DNA from: CAZMVY01 sp964617875
GTDB lineage: Bacteria; Planctomycetota; Phycisphaerae; UBA1845; PWPN01
Direction: 5' to 3'
DNA length: 10,088 bases
Assembly: GCA_964617875.1 (NCBI GenBank)
Contig: CAZUAI010000129.1
Location: 1 to 10,088 of the forward strand
Shown: in pieces, positions 1 to 6,150 of the stretch
Layout: every line of letters starts with the position of its first letter
Position numbering within the stretch: the stretch's first letter is position 1
The notes under the pieces: generated by a model
Seen by the model: the letters and a program-made list of their open reading frames with translations, nothing else
Told to the model about the DNA's origin: nothing
Database searches by the model: none
Translations under genes and position numbers: made by a program

Positions 1-1
1 C

Positions 2-397
2 TGCGAACCCTACGATCCGCCGCGTAAGCCTGTCGAAATATGCAACGCTGGGGTCTACATCGGTCAGGTGCCTCCGCCCGCGAGCGGGTACACCGCGTAC
101 TTCGTCGAACTGGCGTACACTCTCGGCGGGGTGGCATCCTGCAAGTTTACGACCGAGGTCCGGGTCGTGCCCGACCATTTGCCGTACGCATCCGACGCCG
201 ATCGCGACGGGGACATCGACCTGGAGGACTTCGCGGCGTTTCAGACGTGTTTCAACGGCCCCAACGCCCCGGCTGCTGCGGCCGCCGAGACGTGCCGGCT
301 TGCCGATCTCGATCACGATGCCGATGTCGATCTCGTGGACTTCACCGGGTTCCAGCGATGTTTCAACGGCCCGAACCGTGCGACGGCATGCCCGTAG
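2..397 (+). CDS. 3' end of secreted PhoPQ-activated-like protein with dockerin-like calcium-binding tail (partial)
   Basis: The frame is open from the left edge, so this is the last 131 residues of a longer gene that stops with TAG at 395-397. The first ~65 residues contain GYTAYFVELAY followed by KFTTEVRVVPDHLPY. This resembles, from memory, the C-terminal end of PhoPQ-activated pathogenicity-related (AprA/PqaA-like) proteins of planctomycetes, an alpha/beta-hydrolase-like exported family. The last ~65 residues carry two copies of a calcium-loop motif, DADRDGDIDLEDFAAFQ and DLDHDADVDLVDFTGFQ, each followed by a CFNGPN block. This is the EF-hand/dockerin-type-I-like decoration common at the ends of planctomycete secreted proteins. 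In the second loop the usual glycine is an alanine. The paired cysteines suggest an extracytoplasmic location. The tail is clear; the family assignment of the body rests on a short stretch and is moderate. Confidence 0.65.
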   Translation, partial: CEPYDPPRKPVEICNAGVYIGQVPPPASGYTAYFVELAYTLGGVASCKFTTEVRVVPDHLPYASDADRDGDIDLEDFAAFQTCFNGPNAPAAAAAETCRLADLDHDADVDLVDFTGFQRCFNGPNRATACP

Positions 398-631
398 CTG
401 CGCCGCCACGGGGTTCACCCCGGCCGCCCTGACCCCCTTGCGAGCGTTGGCTGCCGGACCGGCACACCCTTTCGGGTCTAATGCGGGCAGCGGCTGCAGG
501 GGGATCGCGATCGAGGATACGGCCGCCTCGACGGGGGTCATCCGCGCCACAATCGAGCACGACTGGAGTTTTGCCAGGGCGTGGCTGAAACGCGGGCTGG
601 CCCCCCGGCGTCGCGGGGGAGTTGACCGGTA
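398..631. other. intergenic stretch without a recognisable gene
   Basis: The interval between the first gene and the corrinoid-protein promoter shows no protein-like frame with a ribosome binding site. It contains two GC-rich inverted repeats. One is CGGGG-TTCA-CCCCG at 409-422; the other pairs CCCCC and GGGGG around 602-619. Neither is followed by a T-run, so neither can be called a terminator, although either might help end transcription of the upstream gene. I saw no conserved cobalamin-riboswitch box upstream of the B12-protein gene. Confidence 0.5.
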
Positions 632-660
632 TTGACAGGCGCACGGCGAGCGGCTACCTT
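632..660 (+). promoter_or_regulatory. sigma-70-type promoter for the corrinoid protein gene
   Basis: A perfect TTGACA at 632-637 and TACCTT at 655-660 are separated by 17 bp, the ideal housekeeping spacing. The -10 keeps the important TA at the start and T at the end. Transcription would begin near 667, giving a leader of about 40 nt. A GGAGG at 695-699 lies 9 nt before the ATG at 709. The leader is too short for a riboswitch. Confidence 0.6.
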
Positions 661-708
661 GCCAACCCGGCTGAGTTGGACCGCAGACACTGACGGAGGT
701 CGTTACAC

Positions 709-1341
709 ATGGCAGACTTGGAAGGCATGGCTGTTGCGTTGATCCGCGGGAAGAGGGAAGAAGTGGTCAGCAAGGTCCAGGAGGCGATTGCCGAGGGCGT
801 TTCGCCCGCCACGATTCTCAACGAGGGGCTCGTCGCGGGGATGTCCGTCGTCGGCGAACGGTTCCGCAAGAACATCGTGTTCGTCCCGGAGGTGCTCATC
901 GCCGCCCGGGCGATGAACGCCGCCATGGCCATCCTGGAGCCGCTGCTGGCCAAGAGCGGCGTGAAGCCGGCGGGCACGGTCGTCATCGGCACGGTCAAGG
1001 GCGATCTGCACGACATCGGCAAGAACCTGGTCGGCATGATGCTCAAGGGCGGCGGGTTTGAGGTCGTCGATCTCGGGACGGACGTGACGACGGAGAAGTT
1101 CGTCGCGGCCTGCAAGGAGAAGAACGCGACGGTCGTAGGCCTCAGCGCGCTGCTGACGACGACGATGCCGTACATGCAACAGGTGGTTCAGGGTCTGAAG
1201 GCCGCGGGCCTCTCGAAGGTCCGCACGATGATCGGCGGCGCTCCGGTGACGCAGAAGTTCGCCGACGAGATCCAGGCCGACGGCTACGCCCCCGACGCGG
1301 CCAGCGCCGTCGAGGTCGCGCACAAGCTCGTCGCGGCCTGA
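709..1341 (+). CDS. corrinoid (B12)-binding protein of the MtaC/MtbC/MetH type
   Basis: At 210 residues this is the usual length of stand-alone corrinoid proteins that carry a methyl group on cobalamin between a methyl donor-specific methyltransferase and an acceptor such as a pterin. Residues ~1-85 form the helical cap domain (NEGLVAGMSVVGERF, VFVPEVLIAARAM). Residues ~88-210 form the Rossmann-like B12 domain with the diagnostic GDLHDIGKN at 98-106, where His101 of DxHxxG is the expected lower axial cobalt ligand. SALLTTTM at 146-153, GGAPVT at 176-181 and DGYAPDA at 191-197 complete the binding-site signature. The ATG has GGAGG 9 nt upstream. The gene is flanked by its own promoter and terminator, so it appears monocistronic. 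No methyltransferase or reactivation protein is encoded in the window, so the methyl donor cannot be named. It could also be described as a methionine-synthase-like B12 module. Confidence 0.9.
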   Translation: MADLEGMAVALIRGKREEVVSKVQEAIAEGVSPATILNEGLVAGMSVVGERFRKNIVFVPEVLIAARAMNAAMAILEPLLAKSGVKPAGTVVIGTVKGDLHDIGKNLVGMMLKGGGFEVVDLGTDVTTEKFVAACKEKNATVVGLSALLTTTMPYMQQVVQGLKAAGLSKVRTMIGGAPVTQKFADEIQADGYAPDAASAVEVAHKLVAA

Positions 1342-1365
1342 CGAAGGTTCCGAGATACCCATCAC

Positions 1366-1397
1366 AGAAGAACCCCGCGTCGGCGGGGTTCTTCTTT
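1366..1397 (+). terminator. Rho-independent terminator after the corrinoid protein gene
   Basis: A perfect 13-bp stem (AGAAGAACCCCGC at 1366-1378 pairing with 1383-1395) encloses the 4-nt loop GTCG. The 3' arm merges into the T-rich run TTCTTCTTT. It starts 24 nt after the TGA of the corrinoid gene. Because the 5' arm begins AGAAGAA, the reverse complement also ends in a T-rich run, so it could work in both directions, but no minus-strand gene approaches from the right. Confidence 0.9.
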
Positions 1398-1640
1398 GCG
1401 CTTCGTCGCGCTCCCTGTTGAGGAGAGCTTCTACCCCGTCGTTGCGGAACGCCAACGACGGAGTCTGTTGTTCTGCTCCACGTCGAACGCCTGCTCGCCG
1501 CGTCCTGGTTTCGCTCAGGTCCACTTCGATGCGCTTCTCCCGGCCGGTCGCCGTACCGTTCCATTCGCGGAAGCGGAACTGGCGGCCACCGTCCGGTTGC
1601 GTGGTTGCCCGTTTACTCCCAGGCCGTTGCTCGGTCAGCC
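1398..1640. other. non-coding stretch with a possible decayed minus-strand reading frame
   Basis: No frame here has a good start signal. The minus strand has an open frame whose translation looks partly protein-like between ~1625 and ~1400. It includes QFRFREWNGTATGR and then EQQTPSLAFRNDGVEALL, and it runs on antisense into the corrinoid gene with no stop of its own. I do not recognise a family. It may be a gene remnant or a dispersed repeat rather than a working gene. Confidence 0.3.
1436..1461. repeat. 9-bp inverted repeat (hairpin)
   Basis: CCGTCGTTG at 1436-1444 is exactly complementary to CAACGACGG at 1453-1461, across an 8-nt spacer. There is no following T-run and no adjacent gene start, so it is neither an obvious terminator nor an obvious operator. 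It lies in the gene-free stretch upstream of the pseudouridine synthase. Confidence 0.6.
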
Positions 1641-1713
1641 CGTCACCCCCGCGAAAGCGGGGGTCCAGGGTCCGTGTCAGAGAGTCTGGATCCCTGCCTG
1701 CGCGGGGATGACG
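1641..1713. repeat. dispersed palindromic intergenic repeat, copy 1
   Basis: This 73-bp element has ends that are near-perfect inverted repeats. CGTCACCCCCGCG at 1641-1653 matches the complement of CGCGGGGATGACG at 1701-1713 at 12 of 13 positions. Each half is also a hairpin: CCCCCGC-GAAA-GCGGGGG at 1646-1663, and ATCCCTGC-CTGC-GCGGGGAT at about 1690-1709 with one mismatch. The centre carries GGGTCCAG and CTGGATCC as inner inverted repeats. A diverged second copy lies at 9965-10037. The GTCAYCCCCGCG...GCGGGGATGAC style is that of the widespread intergenic REP-like or MITE-like dyads. It encodes nothing and ends 72 bp before the pseudouridine synthase ATG. Confidence 0.8.
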
Positions 1714-1747
1714 TCCTCGGTACGCGTCACTGGGCTCACCCGCCTTC

Positions 1748-1777
1748 TTGTCCTGCGGCCGCCCCCGCCGCTATTCT
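1748..1777 (+). promoter_or_regulatory. candidate promoter giving a leaderless pseudouridine synthase mRNA
   Basis: TTGTCC at 1748-1753 and TATTCT at 1772-1777 are 18 bp apart, each matching the sigma-70 consensus at 4 of 6 positions. Only 7 nt separate the -10 from the ATG at 1785, so the transcript would start at or within a base of the A of the start codon. The lack of a usable Shine-Dalgarno sequence supports this reading. Confidence 0.4.
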
Positions 1778-1784
1778 GGTCAGG

Positions 1785-2831
1785 ATGGCCGACGACGGCG
1801 AAGACTACATCCTGAGCGACGAGCTGGCGGAGGTGCCGCCGCCGGTGGACAGCGACGAGGCGGAGAACGTCCGGCTCAAGATCCGCCGTCGCCTTGTCGG
1901 CCGGCGGCTCGACAAGTACCTCCACGGCCGGTTCCCGCGGATGTCGCGGACGCTCATCCAGCGGCTCATCAAGCACGGCGCCATCACCGTGAACGGCCGG
2001 CCCACGAAACCCAGCTACGAGCCCGACGGCGGAGACATCGTCGATGTCCTCGTGCCTCCGCCCGAGCCCTACGAGGTCATCCCCGAGCCCATCCCCATCG
2101 ACATCATCTACGAGGATCCGCACATCCTCGCCATCAACAAGCAGACGGGCATCATCTGCCACCCCGCCCGGTCGACGCAGACGGGCACCATCGCCAACGC
2201 CCTCGCACACTACGCCTGCTCGCTCAGCCACGGCGACGATCCCTTCCGCCCCGGCATCGTCCACCGGCTCGACAAGAACACCACCGGCGTCATGCTCATC
2301 GCCAAGACCGACGAGGCCCACTGGCGGCTCTCGCTCCAGTTCGAGCGACGGACGATCCACAAGACGTACCTCGGCATCGTCGAGGGCGAGCCGCAGCTCG
2401 ACGGCGATATCATCAACGCCCCGCTGGGCACGCACGAACACGTCAGGGACAAGTACATCGTCCCCGGCCTGCGCCACCGGCCGGAGCTGTTCAAGGAGGC
2501 CGTCACCCAGTACGAGGTCGCCGAACGCTATCGCGGTTTCGCCCTCATGCACCTGCACCCCCAAACCGGTCGCACGCACCAGCTCCGCGTTCACATGTCG
2601 TACATCGGCCACCCGATGCTGGGCGATACGTTCTACGGCGGGCACGTCTTCAGCGAGAAGGATATCGCCGGCTCCGGCAGCGAGGACCCGCTGATCGCTT
2701 ACCAGGCCCTCCACGCCTTCCGCATCGAGTTTCGCCACCCGATCACGGAAGAGAGGATGCAGATCGAGGCGCCCCCGAACGCGACGCTGCAGCGGATCAT
2801 CGAACTGCTGCGGACGCACCGGCGGAAGTGA
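1785..2831 (+). CDS. RluA/RluD-family 23S rRNA-type pseudouridine synthase
   Basis: The 348-residue protein isomerises specific uridines in rRNA (or tRNA) to pseudouridine in the cytoplasm. Residues ~38-90 form an S4 RNA-binding domain (RRLDKYLHGRFPRMSRTLIQRLIKHGAITVNG). The catalytic domain follows with YEDPHILAINKQTGIICHPA near 109-128. GIVHRLDKNTTGVM at 157-170 contains the catalytic Asp163. PQTGRTHQLRVHM at 259-271 is the RluA-family signature. Length and domain order fit RluD rather than RluA, but the target uridines cannot be read from sequence. The frame is open further upstream, yet that part translates the palindromic repeat, so ATG 1785 is chosen. It has no proper Shine-Dalgarno site (only AGG touching the ATG) and probably uses a leaderless transcript. 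Its TGA overlaps the next gene's ATG by one base. Confidence 0.93.
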   Translation: MADDGEDYILSDELAEVPPPVDSDEAENVRLKIRRRLVGRRLDKYLHGRFPRMSRTLIQRLIKHGAITVNGRPTKPSYEPDGGDIVDVLVPPPEPYEVIPEPIPIDIIYEDPHILAINKQTGIICHPARSTQTGTIANALAHYACSLSHGDDPFRPGIVHRLDKNTTGVMLIAKTDEAHWRLSLQFERRTIHKTYLGIVEGEPQLDGDIINAPLGTHEHVRDKYIVPGLRHRPELFKEAVTQYEVAERYRGFALMHLHPQTGRTHQLRVHMSYIGHPMLGDTFYGGHVFSEKDIAGSGSEDPLIAYQALHAFRIEFRHPITEERMQIEAPPNATLQRIIELLRTHRRK

Positions 2832-3976
2832 TGCGCATGGCTTCCGAACGAACGACGTCTGACGTGCTCGTGATCGGGGGCGGCGTCATCGGCCTGGCCG
2901 TCGCCTGGCGACTGGCACGCGGGGGGCTTTCCGTCGTCCTGCTCGAGAAGGGGAGCGTCGGGCGCGAGGCGTCGTGGGCGTCGGCGGGCGTCCTTGCCGC
3001 GGGCAACTGGCAGCGGAAGGACCCGCTCGTGCGCTTCCAGCGCAAGAGCCTGGCGATGTACCCCACGTTTTGCGCCGAGGCGGCCGGGGCGTCGGGCATC
3101 GACCCGGAGTACGTTCGCTGCGGCAGCCTCGAATTGCTGTTCGACGAGCAGCAGTTCCGCATGGCCCAGGCCGAGGTCGATGCCGCGGTCGATTACCGCG
3201 ACGCCGACGGTGCACCGATCCTGCGGCTGCTCACGCCGCGGGAGGCGCGGTCGATTGAGCCCCGGCTCTCGGGCGAGATCCTCGGCGCCAAGCTCTGCAC
3301 GTTCAATGCGCAGGTCCGCAACCCGCGCCTGTTGCGGGCGCTGGCCGCCGCCGCTGTTGCCGCCGGGACACGGATCGTCGAAGGCTGCGAGGTCACGGGC
3401 CTGCTGCGCGACGGCGACCGCGTTCGAGGCGTCCGAAGCACGCAGGGCGACCGGGAGGCCGGCCACACGGTGCTGTGCGCCGGGGCGTGGTCGTCGGCCA
3501 TCGACGCGACGGCGGGTGCGCACATTCCCGTTTTGCCGGTGCGGGGGCAGATCGCGCTGCTGAAGGCGTCCGTCGCCTGGCCGCCGCGGATGATCAAGCA
3601 CCGCAAGTCGTACGTCGTTCCGCGGGCCGACGGCCACATCCTCGTCGGCTCAACCCAGGAGCACGAGTCCGGCTTCGACGCGGGCACGACGGCGGAGGGC
3701 GTCGGCTACGTTCTGTCGCAGGCGCAGCGAATGGTCCCGCCGATCGGCCAGGCGGCATTCGTGCAGGCGTGGGCGGGGCTGCGGCCCGGCACGCCCGATC
3801 GCCGTCCGTACATCGGCCCGGTGCCCGGCTCCGAGGGCCTGATCGCGGCCACCGGCCACTTCCGTACCGGCCTCGGCCTCGCCCCGCTGACGGCCGAGGT
3901 CGTGGCCGACGTGATCGTGCGCGGCCGGACGGCCGAGGATGTTTCGCTCTTCCAGCCCGGCCGGGTACAAGCCTGA
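2831..3976 (+). CDS. thiO: FAD-dependent amine oxidase, glycine oxidase ThiO-like
   Basis: This is a 381-residue D-amino-acid-oxidase-type flavoprotein. The N-terminal Rossmann motif DVLVIGGGVIGLAVAWRLA is at 11-29, with Glu39 (VVLLEK) for the FAD ribose. REASWASAGVLAAGN at 45-59 corresponds to the ThiO-type EASxAxAGMLAP block. GLRPGTPDRRPYIGP at 317-331 carries the arginine expected to bind the substrate carboxylate, and ATGHFRTGLGLAP at 340-352 is the C-terminal FAD signature. ThiO oxidises glycine to the imine used to build the thiazole of thiamine. No other thi gene is present here, so a related amine oxidase (sarcosine or D-amino acid) is possible. The ATG at 2831 overlaps the upstream stop as TGATG, implying translational coupling. 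An in-frame ATG at 2837 has a better-placed GGAAG (2824-2828) and may be the real start. Confidence 0.75.
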   Translation: MRMASERTTSDVLVIGGGVIGLAVAWRLARGGLSVVLLEKGSVGREASWASAGVLAAGNWQRKDPLVRFQRKSLAMYPTFCAEAAGASGIDPEYVRCGSLELLFDEQQFRMAQAEVDAAVDYRDADGAPILRLLTPREARSIEPRLSGEILGAKLCTFNAQVRNPRLLRALAAAAVAAGTRIVEGCEVTGLLRDGDRVRGVRSTQGDREAGHTVLCAGAWSSAIDATAGAHIPVLPVRGQIALLKASVAWPPRMIKHRKSYVVPRADGHILVGSTQEHESGFDAGTTAEGVGYVLSQAQRMVPPIGQAAFVQAWAGLRPGTPDRRPYIGPVPGSEGLIAATGHFRTGLGLAPLTAEVVADVIVRGRTAEDVSLFQPGRVQA

Positions 3977-4088
3977 TGCACGACAACAAGGAGAGGGCGT
4001 TGCCGTTTGCGGATCCGATCAAGGTGTGCGATGCCCGCGGGGACGCGGACCGCCGGCCGGCCTTCCGGTAGTCAGCCCGCAGCACTTG

Positions 4089-4108
4089 GCGTGCTCCGCA
4101 CGCTATTT
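4089..4108 (+). terminator. weak hairpin between convergent genes
   Basis: GCGTGC-TCC-GCACGC is a 6-bp stem with a 3-nt loop, followed by TATTT. It lies about 110 bp after the oxidase stop and touches the last codon of the convergent DUF1080 gene. It is a possible terminator for the plus-strand operon, but the stem is short and the T-run is broken. Confidence 0.25.
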
Positions 4109-5098
4109 GCGTCCCCGTCTGCCGCTGCGCTCGCCGGGGCCTTCCTTGTCCATCGCACGCTGGTTGGGGGCCTTCAGCGGCGTCAGTTCGATATTGCGGT
4201 ACTTCATGCCCGTGTGATCGCCTTGGAGGTAGATCGGGCCCGGTTGCGTCTCGTCGCTGTCCAGCGCGCCGCCGGTGATGCCCTCGATCTCCGCGTTGTC
4301 GATGACCGTTTCGCCGTTGAAGACCAGCGTGAGACGCTGGCCGATGATCGTGATGTCGAACGTCTGCCACTCGCCCGGCTTCTTCGTGACCTTCTTGCTC
4401 GGGGCGATCCGGCTGTACAGCGAGCCGCAACCGTGCAGGCTCGGCTCGGCGGCCTTGCTGTCATCGCACACCTGGATTTCGTACCGGCCGCGGAGGTACA
4501 CGCCGCTGTTGCCGCCCTCCGGCGAGCAGAACTCGATATGCAGCTTGAAATCCCAGAACTTCTCCTTCGTGCGGATGTTCGCCCCGTGCCCGGTATTCAC
4601 CAGCTCGCCGTTTTCGGCCTTCCAGTTGTTGGGTTGGCCGAAGGTCTCCCAGCCATCGAGATCCTTGCCGTTGAAGAGCTTGATCGGCTCGCCCCATTGC
4701 AGCCGGCGTCGTGGCCGTTCGGGCTTCGGGACAAAGCGCTTGCCGGTGAACTTGATTGTGCTGCCGTCCTTGCGCGTGATCTCGCCGACCAGTTCGTTGC
4801 CCTTTAGTTCGGCGACCTGCTTCTCGTCGCCTCGTCGGAACGAGACCCTCCCGTTCTCAAATTTCAGGTCCTGCACGTCGTGGACGCCGCCGCCCGTGCT
4901 CACGTAGCGTCCGTGCAGCTGGCCGTCCTTCATTGTGACGCCCAGCCACGACGGCAATCGCTGCTGGCCCTCCTCCAGCGTCAGATCCCATCGGCCGACG
5001 ATCGACGGCTCCGTTTCTGCTTCTGCCGCGCGAACGGCCCCGCAAACCATCAGGATGCCCGAACCGACCAGCCCCAGCACTCGTGTCCGCGTCGTCAT
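4103..5098 (-). CDS. secreted DUF1080 (3-keto-disaccharide hydrolase-type) protein with extra N-terminal beta domain
   Basis: The predicted 331-residue exported protein starts with a signal peptide (MTTRTRVLGLVGSGILMVCGAVRAAEA). Residues ~31-125 form a beta-rich segment (SIVGRWDLTLEEG, LHGRYVSTGGG, ELVGEITRKDGS, KFTGKRF), which looks like a small lipocalin-like barrel. Residues ~136-308 are the DUF1080 jelly-roll: LFNGKDLDGW at 141-150, NSGVYLRGRYEIQV at 197-210 and GPIYLQGDHTGMKYRNIEL at 287-305. Characterised family members act on 3-keto-glycosides, and in planctomycetes the domain is common on exported carbohydrate-related proteins; the substrate here is unknown. The tail (KEGPGERSGRRGRK) is basic and disordered. 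ATG 5098 is preferred over the GTG three codons upstream because GAGG lies 8 nt before it. The gene has its own promoter and is separate from the sigma operon behind it. Confidence 0.88.
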   Translation of the reverse strand: MTTRTRVLGLVGSGILMVCGAVRAAEAETEPSIVGRWDLTLEEGQQRLPSWLGVTMKDGQLHGRYVSTGGGVHDVQDLKFENGRVSFRRGDEKQVAELKGNELVGEITRKDGSTIKFTGKRFVPKPERPRRRLQWGEPIKLFNGKDLDGWETFGQPNNWKAENGELVNTGHGANIRTKEKFWDFKLHIEFCSPEGGNSGVYLRGRYEIQVCDDSKAAEPSLHGCGSLYSRIAPSKKVTKKPGEWQTFDITIIGQRLTLVFNGETVIDNAEIEGITGGALDSDETQPGPIYLQGDHTGMKYRNIELTPLKAPNQRAMDKEGPGERSGRRGRK

Positions 5099-5145
5099 GA
5101 TCTTCACCTCAACATCGCGTTTGCCTTTCGATCAGAAACGCTACC

Positions 5146-5173
5146 ATTATGCCACGTGCCGTCAGAACCGCAA
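5146..5173 (-). promoter_or_regulatory. candidate promoter of the DUF1080 gene
   Basis: On the minus strand TTGCGG (5173-5168) and CATAAT (5151-5146) are 16 bp apart. The -10 matches at 5 of 6 positions and the -35 keeps TTG. Transcription would start near 5139, with a leader of about 40 nt that contains the GAGG ribosome binding site. A CACGTG core lies in the spacer. Confidence 0.45.
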
Positions 5174-5279
5174 GGGGGGCTGCGAGGTCTTGGGCGCGCG
5201 CGTGGAGAGGGGTGCGGCGATCCACGCGGTTCCCCGCGGGTTGCGCGCCCGTGGACCTGGCGGTACGCCTGCCTGCCGG

Positions 5280-6053
5280 TTATTCCGCCGAGAGCCGCCG
5301 CTCCAGTTCCCGCTTGATGACCTCGTCTTTCTTGGCCGCCTGCTCGGAGAGCTGCTCCTTCTTGCGGGCAAGTTCGCGCTCCATCTCCGAGATCATCAGT
5401 TGCAGCTTCTCCTGCCGGATGTCGAACTGCTTGCCGATCAACTCGCGGAGCCGTTCCTTCATCTGGGCGGGCGTGGCCTCGGTCCGCGCGCGGTGGTACT
5501 CCATCGTCGCGTCGCGGATGTCCATTTCGAGCTGGTGTTCTTCGATCATCAGCTTGCCCAGCTTCGGGTTGCGTTCAAGGATTCCCATCAACTCCGGCAA
5601 CCGCGGAAGCATGCGCATCATCTGCCGGTGAAAGGCCCGTGGATCGCGGTCCTGCAACTCCGCCAGGCGCTCGTGCATCCGCGGATAATGCTCCTTGAGG
5701 AACTTCATCACGCGGCGGGTCCGCTCCGGATCGGGGCCGAACATCGGGCCGCCCCGCCCCTCGCCGGCTGGAGGCATCGGGCCGAGCCCGGGCTCGTCGG
5801 GCGGTTCGGGCGGATTCTCCAGGTCCCGGTCGTCACGGTCTTCGCCCGGCGGGCGGCGATGAGCGTCCCCGTCGCCGGGATTTCTCCGGCCCGGCCTGCG
5901 GGGCTCGGCGTTCTTCGCCCCGCGCTCGCTTCTGGCTGCGGGCCGTGTCGTCGGCTTGTTGTCGTCGTGGCCGGCGTTCGAATCGGCTCCGGCCGCTGCG
6001 GCCGTCAGTGCCAGAATAAAGCCCCCGGTGATCAGCCATGCCCAAGTGTGCAT
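5280..6053 (-). CDS. exported charged helical protein in an ECF sigma operon (Spy/CpxP-like position)
   Basis: The 257-residue protein has an N-terminal signal peptide (MHTWAWLITGGFILALTAAAAGADS). Residues ~26-108 are a low-complexity, disordered linker rich in Pro, Arg, Asp and Gly. Residues ~110-257 are almost entirely helical and charged: a Met/Arg-rich part (FHRQMMRMLPRLPELMGILE at 141-160) and then a long probable coiled coil (about 195-255, ending ELERRLSAE). The arrangement recalls periplasmic stress sensors such as Spy, CpxP and ZraP, which are made of helices and encoded next to envelope-stress regulators. However, I do not see the LTxxQ motif that defines that family, so no family is claimed. 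ATG 6053 has GGGAG 9 nt upstream. It is last in the sigma/anti-sigma operon, 97 bp after the anti-sigma gene. Function: probably a periplasmic chaperone or stress sensor, by inference from position only. Confidence 0.7.
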   Translation of the reverse strand: MHTWAWLITGGFILALTAAAAGADSNAGHDDNKPTTRPAARSERGAKNAEPRRPGRRNPGDGDAHRRPPGEDRDDRDLENPPEPPDEPGLGPMPPAGEGRGGPMFGPDPERTRRVMKFLKEHYPRMHERLAELQDRDPRAFHRQMMRMLPRLPELMGILERNPKLGKLMIEEHQLEMDIRDATMEYHRARTEATPAQMKERLRELIGKQFDIRQEKLQLMISEMERELARKKEQLSEQAAKKDEVIKRELERRLSAE

Positions 6054-6087
6054 TTGCACTGCTCCCGTTCGCTCAGGCACCCTCGGG

Positions 6088-6107
6088 GCGGCCTCTGGAG
6101 AGGCCGC
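6088..6107 (-). other. strong intercistronic hairpin in the sigma operon
   Basis: An exact inverted repeat, GCGGCCTCT at 6088-6096 with AGAGGCCGC at 6099-6107, folds as an 8-bp stem with a 4-nt loop. It sits in the 97-bp gap between the anti-sigma stop and the exported-protein start. On the transcribed strand it is followed by CCCCGAGG and not by a T-run. It is therefore more likely an mRNA-stabilising or processing hairpin, or a protein-binding site, than a terminator. Confidence 0.6.
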
Positions 6108-6150
6108 ATTCCATAGACTCGACGCTCGCATTCGCCTTGCTCCCATCGTG

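Noticed and set aside
409..422. Hairpin CGGGG-TTCA-CCCCG as a terminator of the first gene
   Set aside because: The stem is only 5 bp and no T-run follows.
398..708. A cobalamin riboswitch upstream of the corrinoid protein gene
   Set aside because: No B12-box-like conserved core was seen, and the likely promoter at 632-660 leaves only ~40 nt of leader.
1605..1784. Upstream extension of the pseudouridine synthase frame to an ATG at 1605
   Set aside because: The extra 60 residues are a translation of the palindromic repeat and flanking non-coding DNA; homologues begin near the ATG at 1785.
1748..2830. Long N-terminal extension of the ThiO-like frame across the pseudouridine synthase gene
   Set aside because: The translation is Arg/Pro/His-rich frame-shadow sequence; the flavoprotein's Rossmann motif begins right after ATG 2831.
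5200..5260. GC-rich inverted repeats after the exported helical protein as operon terminator
   Set aside because: CGCGG-TTCC-CCGCG and an outer TCCACG/CGTGGA pair exist, but there is no T-run on the minus strand, so termination cannot be supported.
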